Assembly (NCBI GenBank): GCA_022565135.1
Contig: JADFKA010000028.1
Span: forward strand, 1-11,843
Direction: 5' to 3'
DNA from: Pseudomonadota bacterium
GTDB taxonomy: Bacteria; Pseudomonadota; Gammaproteobacteria; Steroidobacterales; Woeseiaceae
DNA: 11,843 nucleotides
A program made the translations under genes and the position numbers. The notes beneath the pieces were generated by a model that saw only the letters and a program-made list of their open reading frames with translations, did not search any database and was not told the origin of the DNA. Below are positions 7,482-11,843 of the stretch, in pieces (within the stretch, counting starts at the first letter, position 1; the number at the start of each line of letters is the position of its first letter).

Positions 7482-8353
7482 CGTCGATAATGAACAGGTG
7501 GCCTGCTTTGCTGCGCTTCGCGGGCGTTCTTTTTCTCGTTGCGGGTCTGCAGGCCTGGGGCTTTTACCGACAGGCGTCGCCGCTGATCGAAGCGGCTCAG
7601 GAGCAGCTCATCTTGCTGCAGCACGAAATGCCCGACACGCGCCTGGTCAATCTGTCACTGCAGAGTCTGCAGGCATACTGGAAAGCCGCTGAAGTCGAGT
7701 TGACCCGGCGGCAGGTAGTGGAACTTCGGGATTCGGTGTCGCAGCGTTTCGGCACCGACCCGGCCGCGGCGGTGCGCGAGTTCGCGCGCGTTGTTGACAG
7801 TTTCGAGTCCCGATCGGTCGCCGAACAGGACGTGCTGACGACTTTGCTGCGACAGGTGGTGCAGCTCGAACGCATGTACACGGATCATTTCGACAATGCG
7901 ATCATGGCGATCGCAAACCCCGCGTGGTACCTGCAACCGACGGCGGCGTTTCTGAACAAGGACCAGGCTCGGACCAGGGCGCTGGCGTTCAATCACGCGC
8001 TGTACCTGATGCATGTACGCAATACGAGTGCGGCTGTCGAAATTCTCGATGACTTGCGCGGTGACTCGCCTGACCAATCGTTGCGCGCCAAAGCATTGTT
8101 CACGCTGTCACGAATCCAGTATCAGGCTTTTCGGCTGGAAAAGGATCCGTCGTATTTTCAAGACGCGCTGCAATTGGCACAGCAAAGCGTGCGCAGCGAT
8201 GCCGGTCATACGCTGGCAAAACTGTTTCTCGACTACCTTCTGTCGATCGACCTGCACGCTGTCGAGGTCGATGTACCACCGCTCGAAAGCGAAGCCACCG
8301 GCGAGGGTAACGGTGAGCGCGGCGCGATCGCCGCTGATCCCGGGGAATTCTAG
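7478..8353 (+). CDS. Membrane-anchored helical-repeat protein, MxaK-like, 291 aa
   Basis: ATG 7478 overlaps the upstream stop by four bases (ATGA); ATG 7490 is an alternative four codons on. One hydrophobic segment at ~9-26 (LLRFAGVLFLVAGLQAWGF) acts as an N-terminal anchor, leaving the rest in the periplasm. The body is almost entirely helical, and the C-terminal half is TPR-like: helix pairs such as ALAFNHALYLMHVRNTSAA / VEILDDLRGD and AKALFTLSRIQYQAF followed by FQDALQLAQQSVR. The tail is acidic and low-complexity (PPLESEATGEGNGE). Placement between two vWA genes is diagnostic for mxaK and unlike bat operons, where the two vWA genes are adjacent. It is much longer than the roughly 200-residue MxaK of methylotrophs, so the assignment is by context and fold rather than by recognised sequence. 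Confidence 0.68.
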   Translation: MTSIMNRWPALLRFAGVLFLVAGLQAWGFYRQASPLIEAAQEQLILLQHEMPDTRLVNLSLQSLQAYWKAAEVELTRRQVVELRDSVSQRFGTDPAAAVREFARVVDSFESRSVAEQDVLTTLLRQVVQLERMYTDHFDNAIMAIANPAWYLQPTAAFLNKDQARTRALAFNHALYLMHVRNTSAAVEILDDLRGDSPDQSLRAKALFTLSRIQYQAFRLEKDPSYFQDALQLAQQSVRSDAGHTLAKLFLDYLLSIDLHAVEVDVPPLESEATGEGNGERGAIAADPGEF

Positions 8354-9331
8354 ATGCGCGATATCACCGGATACTATCTGCTGGCCGCGATCATTATGGC
8401 CGTGGCAGTATGCGCTTACTGGGCACAGCCTGCGCGCCGCGCGACTATCGTCAAACAGCCGCGACAATTGCTCGGGCTGCTCATATTGATCGTGGCAGGC
8501 CTGGGCCTGTGCCTCTGGTCGGTCACATTGGAGCGCTCCGCGTACACGTTTGAGCGGCAATCCAGTGCCGTCGCCATTGCGATCGCTTTCGACCTGTCGC
8601 CCAGCATGCTCGCCATACCAAATCCCGACATTGACGCAGAGCATCCGCCGCGATTCGAGCGCGGCAAAGCTGTCTTGCTCGAGTATATCCGCGCACTCGA
8701 AGAGCAGGGCGAACCGGTCATCGTGTCGGTCGTCGGCTTTACAAAGAATGCCAATATCATCATGGGCTGGGACCAGAGCATGGCCCAGGTCCACGATATC
8801 CTCGATTTCGCCGTTGCGCCGGACCTGTTCGGCAGCTCAGGCACCAGTATCGAGGCGGCGGTGAAATCGCTCAATAGCGTCTTTTCCATGCTGCCGAAGG
8901 AATTACAAACGACGAGTCGCCAATTGGCCATTATAGTTTCGGATGGCGAGGATACGATGCGCGCATCGTCGTTCGATTATGCCAAGAAGGAATTGGCCGA
9001 CGCCGGTTTCGACACCATCGCATTGCAGACCGGACTGATCGACAGGAATGAGGGTGTGCCGACCTACGGTCGAGCCGGTGAGTTTACGGGGTTTCGACGC
9101 ATGGGCGGCAAACTGTATACAGTGCCTGACTTCGCTGCGATGAGCGCCATCGCCGAGGCCTCGGGCGGTCGCGGCCTGCACGTTCGCGCCGAATCGGCGA
9201 CCGCTGTCGAACGCATGTTACAGTTTACGATGGGAACCGATGCGCGCGTCGCCGCGCCCGATGCGAAGTGGTTGTCGACATTCGGCATGTTTGCCGTCGT
9301 CTCCCTGCTCTGCGCGTTTATCCTGCGATGA
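8354..9331 (+). CDS. Second membrane vWA-domain protein, MxaL-like, 325 aa
   Basis: ATG 8354 abuts the previous TAG and has GGGGA (8342-8346) seven bases upstream. TM1 ~7-23 (YYLLAAIIMAVAVCAYW) and TM2 ~39-55 (LLGLLILIVAGLGLCLW) precede the vWA domain; TM3 is at the very C-terminus (STFGMFAVVSLLCAFILR). The MIDAS motif is DLSPS (D80, S82, S84), with SSGTSIEAAVKSL and AIIVSDGEDT as the other metal-loop segments, so the metal site looks intact. Residues GRAGEFTGFRRMGGKLYT lie between strands late in the domain. Architecture and position correspond to MxaL, which is required with MxaA and MxaK for calcium insertion into methanol dehydrogenase. Together with the other vWA gene and the DUF58 gene this makes three vWA-type proteins in one operon. 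It overlaps the next gene by ATGA. Confidence 0.83.
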   Translation: MRDITGYYLLAAIIMAVAVCAYWAQPARRATIVKQPRQLLGLLILIVAGLGLCLWSVTLERSAYTFERQSSAVAIAIAFDLSPSMLAIPNPDIDAEHPPRFERGKAVLLEYIRALEEQGEPVIVSVVGFTKNANIIMGWDQSMAQVHDILDFAVAPDLFGSSGTSIEAAVKSLNSVFSMLPKELQTTSRQLAIIVSDGEDTMRASSFDYAKKELADAGFDTIALQTGLIDRNEGVPTYGRAGEFTGFRRMGGKLYTVPDFAAMSAIAEASGGRGLHVRAESATAVERMLQFTMGTDARVAAPDAKWLSTFGMFAVVSLLCAFILR

Positions 9332-10068
9332 ATTCTCCCCGACTACGAGTAACCATACTGACCCACGGGATACTGTTGCTGCTCGTCGTTGGCAGCGCAC
9401 ATGCTCACATCCCTTTGTCGCCCGCCATACTCGACGTCGCCCTCGACGATATCGAGCAGGCGCAAGTGACGGTTAACGGGGAAAATGAAACGGCGGCGCT
9501 GGCAGCTGCAATCTACGACCTTGCGCTCAAGGCAACCGGCCTGATGATGCTGTTAAACCAGGAAATCCAGTTGCACGGCACGGATCAGCAAAGCCTGCTC
9601 GACGCAGCCGTTTCCGGGGCAGCCGGGCTCGGTATTGAAATCACTTGGTCGGAAGACCATCAACGCTACTTCTACACGGGCGGTGCCTATCACCGTTACC
9701 TGGAACTCATGCCGGACGGCCTCAATGCCGCCAACAGCCGCTATCACCTGATAGAGACGGGCTTTTATCGCGGCAACGCCGGCAATCGCGAGGAACTGGC
9801 GGCACGGACAATCATCGAAAGTGATTTTCTGCGGCGCTATCCCGAGTTCGGCAATGCCGGGCGCGTCGCGATGTTTCTCGCCATCGACTATCGCGATATT
9901 TGGCGAGTATGCCACACGGCCGATGACCGGCAATGCGCAGAACAATATGCGCAACTCAACCGGGACCACCTTGCGGCAGTCTCCGCCCGTTACGCGGATG
10001 ACACAATCGGCAAGCTCGCCCGCACTCAGCTGCAACGATTCGAGGCCGAGATAGCAGGCGGGCAGTAG
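9328..10068 (+). CDS. Secreted protein of unknown function, last gene of the MoxR/vWA operon, 246 aa
   Basis: I do not recognise this protein. ATG 9328 overlaps the MxaL-like stop (ATGA), implying translational coupling; an in-frame upstream GTG at 9268 lies inside the previous gene and would hide the signal peptide. Residues 1-26 are a clear Sec signal peptide (basic start PRLR, core ILLLLVV, cleavage after SAHA). The mature part has no further membrane segment and is mostly helical: a first half with ALAAAIYDLALKATGLMML, a middle part rich in aromatics (RYFYTGGAYHRYLELM), then TPR-like helices with a possible disulphide pair (CHTADDRQC). It is probably a periplasmic soluble factor of the operon, perhaps the substrate-contacting chaperone (inference). 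Its position corresponds to where mxaD/E/H-type genes follow mxaL, but it does not resemble the SRPBCC-type MxaD in any visible way. Confidence 0.78.
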   Translation: MNSPRLRVTILTHGILLLLVVGSAHAHIPLSPAILDVALDDIEQAQVTVNGENETAALAAAIYDLALKATGLMMLLNQEIQLHGTDQQSLLDAAVSGAAGLGIEITWSEDHQRYFYTGGAYHRYLELMPDGLNAANSRYHLIETGFYRGNAGNREELAARTIIESDFLRRYPEFGNAGRVAMFLAIDYRDIWRVCHTADDRQCAEQYAQLNRDHLAAVSARYADDTIGKLARTQLQRFEAEIAGGQ

Positions 10069-10080
10069 CTACCTGCTGCC
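10061..10080. terminator. Hairpin between convergent genes, possible bidirectional terminator
   Basis: GGCAGTAG and CTGCTGCC pair as an 8-base stem (one G-U pair) around the loop CTAC. It overlaps the stop codon of the secreted protein gene (TAG 10066-10068) and ends one base before the stop of the convergent cupin gene. No T-run follows on either strand, so it is not a classic rho-independent terminator. It may block 3' exonucleases or reduce read-through. Confidence 0.35.
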
Positions 10081-10081
10081 T

Positions 10082-11242
10082 CTACTCGGCATTCCGCATA
10101 TATTCTTCGCGGCGCTTCAGAACTTCCGCTTCGAACTCTGCCACAATCTCCGGCAGGTCTTCGTCAAGCTGGTTGTTAAAGCGTAAGCCGAGATTGACCA
10201 CGATCGGCGGTGCATTGATCGCGAGGTAACGTGCCGAGTCCGTTGGATGCGGGTTAAGGTGCTGATGGTACCAAAAGATCGGCGGCACGAAGATAGTGCC
10301 CTCGTGCCAGTCCACCCGAACGCGATCCTTATAGCGACCTTCTGGCCACGTCAACGAGTAGCCTTCCCCCGACGTCAGCAGAATAAATGCATCGCTGCTG
10401 TGGCGGTGCGCTCTCTTATAAGCTCCTGCGGGCATTTCCGAGACGTGCATGTCGATGACCGAGTTACCCGACATTTTCCAGTGCATGTTCGTCGTTCCCT
10501 TGCCACGGTGGTCGTACGAGTCGAGCTCGAATTCGAGCGCATCCTCGACGAGGTTGGTCACCGTATCGTTTTGGCCCGTATGTTCGCTCATCGTCATATA
10601 GTCTTCCTCGGTGTTATAACGATCGCGGAACGCAAACGGGTTGTTCAGGGCAAACTCCTCATTGTTGAATGAGTTCAACGTAAACGGAAAACTCGTCACG
10701 GCAACGAGACGAATTGCTTCGTCACTGTCATTGAAAATCTGGTACTCGACATTGAGCGGTATCGAGTACAGCGTACGATAGCCAAATTCGACTCGCTGCG
10801 GGCGATTGCCTTCCTGCTGTATGACGATATGCCCGGGCCCGCCAAAGAAATACATCCCGGCCTCGTACAAATGGCGTTTCTTTTTTGTCTTGCCCTTTGG
10901 CGGGATCTCCAGGATCCAGCCGTCGGTGATCTGGTAGTCGGCCATCTTTATATAGAGGCCGTTCACGCCCATGTCTTCCCAATACTCGAGCGGCTCCGTG
11001 CGGGCGTCGTCGATTACCAGTCCCTCGAAGGTTGGCATGTTGGCCTTGTTTTCCTGGAACCAGAGCTCGTACGGGCTGCGTCCTACCGGGCTCACTCGTC
11101 TCAAGTTGGGACCGACCCATTCCAGGTCGATACCGCCTCGTTCCGCCTTCGGTTCCACAACCGGTCTGCGCTGCGCCTGTGCATAGTCCGCGACACAGAA
11201 CACGAAAAAGACCGTGCTCAAAATCGCCAGTTTATTGCTCAT
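10082..11242 (-). CDS. Exported bicupin domain protein, 386 aa
   Basis: ATG 11242 is chosen because GGGAG (11255-11251) lies eight bases upstream and the protein then starts with a normal signal peptide, MSNKLAILSTVFFVF with cleavage near AQAQ; the nine-codon longer form from 11269 lacks this. The protein should be periplasmic. The C-terminal cupin is well formed: GAYKRAHRHSSDAF with H279 and H281 (motif 1, with D284 where Glu is usual) and GTIFVPPIFWYHQHLN with H326/H328 and N330 (motif 2), so a metal site of two or three histidines is likely. The N-terminal half (YEAGMYFFGGPGHIVIQQ to SIPLNVEYQIFN) looks like a degenerate first cupin without histidines. Bicupins of this shape include gentisate-type dioxygenases and many uncharacterised enzymes; a secreted version is unusual and its substrate is unknown. 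It follows a TonB receptor gene on the same strand, with a terminator-like hairpin between them. Confidence 0.85.
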   Translation of the reverse strand: MSNKLAILSTVFFVFCVADYAQAQRRPVVEPKAERGGIDLEWVGPNLRRVSPVGRSPYELWFQENKANMPTFEGLVIDDARTEPLEYWEDMGVNGLYIKMADYQITDGWILEIPPKGKTKKKRHLYEAGMYFFGGPGHIVIQQEGNRPQRVEFGYRTLYSIPLNVEYQIFNDSDEAIRLVAVTSFPFTLNSFNNEEFALNNPFAFRDRYNTEEDYMTMSEHTGQNDTVTNLVEDALEFELDSYDHRGKGTTNMHWKMSGNSVIDMHVSEMPAGAYKRAHRHSSDAFILLTSGEGYSLTWPEGRYKDRVRVDWHEGTIFVPPIFWYHQHLNPHPTDSARYLAINAPPIVVNLGLRFNNQLDEDLPEIVAEFEAEVLKRREEYMRNAE

Positions 11243-11280
11243 GAAAAAGTCTCCCTGGAAATGAATCATTCGTCAAGTAA

Positions 11281-11303
11281 AACGGGGCACATCGTGCCCC
11301 GTT
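11281..11303 (-). terminator. Rho-independent-type terminator after the TonB-dependent receptor gene
   Basis: A perfect inverted repeat, AACGGGGCAC / GTGCCCCGTT, forms a 10-base GC-rich stem with a 3-base loop. Read on the minus strand it follows the receptor stop by 23 bases and runs into TTACTTG, so its last bases and the flank give GTTTTACTT, a short U-rich tail. It leaves only 38 bases before the cupin start codon. On the plus strand the flank is also T-containing (CCATTTT). Confidence 0.75.
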
Positions 11304-11326
11304 CCATTTTCACATCAAATTTTCGA

Positions 11327-11842
11327 TCAATCGAAGAGGAGCTCCAACTTCACACCGTAGGTCGTGAACGAGGACGGGCTCAGGTGCTTTGTCTCTGTGC
11401 CATTCGGAAACGGATCGTTCTCCGGATGATAGGTCGGGCGTGCCTCGAAAATGTTGCGCGCAAATGCATTGACCGACCAACCGGCGTCGATATTGCGGAT
11501 ACCGATCATGAGATTCATGTCCTCGTGCTGATCGTACTTAACTGTCTCTTCGAAGCCTTCGACATCGAGTATGTAGCCGTCCGAGATAAACGCTTTCATG
11601 TTACCGGTGAGCTCATATTGACCCCCGCTGAGTGGCATGACGAAGTCCGCCGACACAATGAACTTCCAGTCCGGAGTGCGCGGCGCAACCAAACCTGTGC
11701 GGTCAATGATCGCAAGTTTGTCATCGAAGGCGTCCTCGGCGTCGACGGGGATAACCCGCTCGAGGGTATCCTCGTCGAAGAGCTCACATGGCGCAGCCGC
11801 GTTGTTGATCGCGGCGTTAATCTCGTTATCGGTACAGCCTGC
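11327..11842 (-). CDS. TonB-dependent receptor, C-terminal fragment (5' partial)
   Basis: The frame enters from the right edge (171 residues to the TAA-type stop at 11327). It shows the alternating pattern of outer-membrane beta-strands: WKFIVSADFVMPL, YELTGNMKAFISDGYI, DMNLMIGIRN, WSVNAFARNIFEARPTY, and the ending SSFTTYGVKLELLFD, matching the final strand of TonB-dependent receptors (x-R/S-Y-G-x-K-aromatic/hydrophobic). Upstream, GCTDNEINAAI and APCEL contain a Cys pair in a predicted extracellular loop, a common feature of this group. Such receptors import siderophores, cobalamin, sugars or other bulky molecules across the outer membrane with energy from TonB; the ligand cannot be inferred. 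The rest of the gene lies outside the window. The stop is followed by a strong hairpin. Confidence 0.85.
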   Translation of the reverse strand, partial: AGCTDNEINAAINNAAAPCELFDEDTLERVIPVDAEDAFDDKLAIIDRTGLVAPRTPDWKFIVSADFVMPLSGGQYELTGNMKAFISDGYILDVEGFEETVKYDQHEDMNLMIGIRNIDAGWSVNAFARNIFEARPTYHPENDPFPNGTETKHLSPSSFTTYGVKLELLFD

Positions 11843-11843
11843 A

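Noticed and set aside
8108..8794. Minus-strand open frame of 228 codons across the MxaK-like and MxaL-like genes
   Set aside because: Antisense shadow spanning two well supported genes, without recognisable motifs.
3434..10068. Reading the operon as a Bat (aerotolerance) or as a phage-defence MoxR/vWA system
   Set aside because: The two membrane vWA genes are separated by a MxaK-like gene, no BatD is seen, and no nuclease, effector or defence gene accompanies it; the mxa order fits better.
11243..11269. Nine-codon N-terminal extension of the cupin gene
   Set aside because: The downstream ATG 11242 has GGGAG eight bases upstream and starts a proper signal peptide.

Overview
The window is an approximately 11.8 kb piece of bacterial DNA, moderately GC-rich. 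Most of it (about 370 to 11843) looks like a Gram-negative, probably gammaproteobacterial, genome: it carries a TonB-dependent receptor, exported proteins with Sec signal peptides, and an operon resembling the mxa (methanol dehydrogenase accessory) cluster of proteobacterial methylotrophs. The first ~365 bases differ. They hold a fragment of a CpaE/MinD-type Tad pilus ATPase of actinobacterial flavour, which stops abruptly where another gene, on the opposite strand, is also cut off. That point looks like a chimeric assembly joint or a rearrangement breakpoint.

Layout. 2-370 (+): partial cpaE-like ATPase. 365-1150 (-): N-terminal part of an exported two-component-regulator-type beta-propeller protein, from a GTG start and missing its 3' end. 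1181-3145 (-): exported or membrane-anchored YtcJ-like amidohydrolase, 30 bp upstream of the propeller gene and probably co-transcribed with it. 3146-3433: divergent regulatory region. 3434-10068 (+): seven tightly packed genes with overlapping or abutting ends: MoxR AAA+ ATPase, DUF58 protein, exported single-TM protein (MxaA-like), membrane vWA protein (MxaC-like), TM-anchored helical-repeat protein (MxaK-like), second membrane vWA protein (MxaL-like), and a secreted protein I do not recognise. A hairpin at 10061-10080 separates this operon from a convergent exported bicupin protein (10082-11242, -). Upstream of that gene, across a strong rho-independent-type terminator at 11281-11303, is the C-terminal part of a TonB-dependent receptor (11327-11842, -) that runs off the right edge.

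The centre of interest is the R-S-A-C-K-L gene order. It matches the mxaRSACKL block that methylotrophs need to mature the calcium/PQQ methanol dehydrogenase MxaFI, yet no dehydrogenase, cytochrome or PQQ gene is visible here. A plausible reading is a MoxR/vWA chaperone machine: a cytosolic AAA+ ATPase and DUF58 adaptor, plus membrane proteins exposing vWA and helical domains to the periplasm. It may mature an unknown metal-dependent periplasmic enzyme. The flanking genes (amidohydrolase, cupin protein, TonB receptor) suggest uptake and periplasmic breakdown of an unidentified organic substrate; a functional link to the MoxR operon is inference only. Assignments rest on reading motifs and gene order by eye; no database search was possible.
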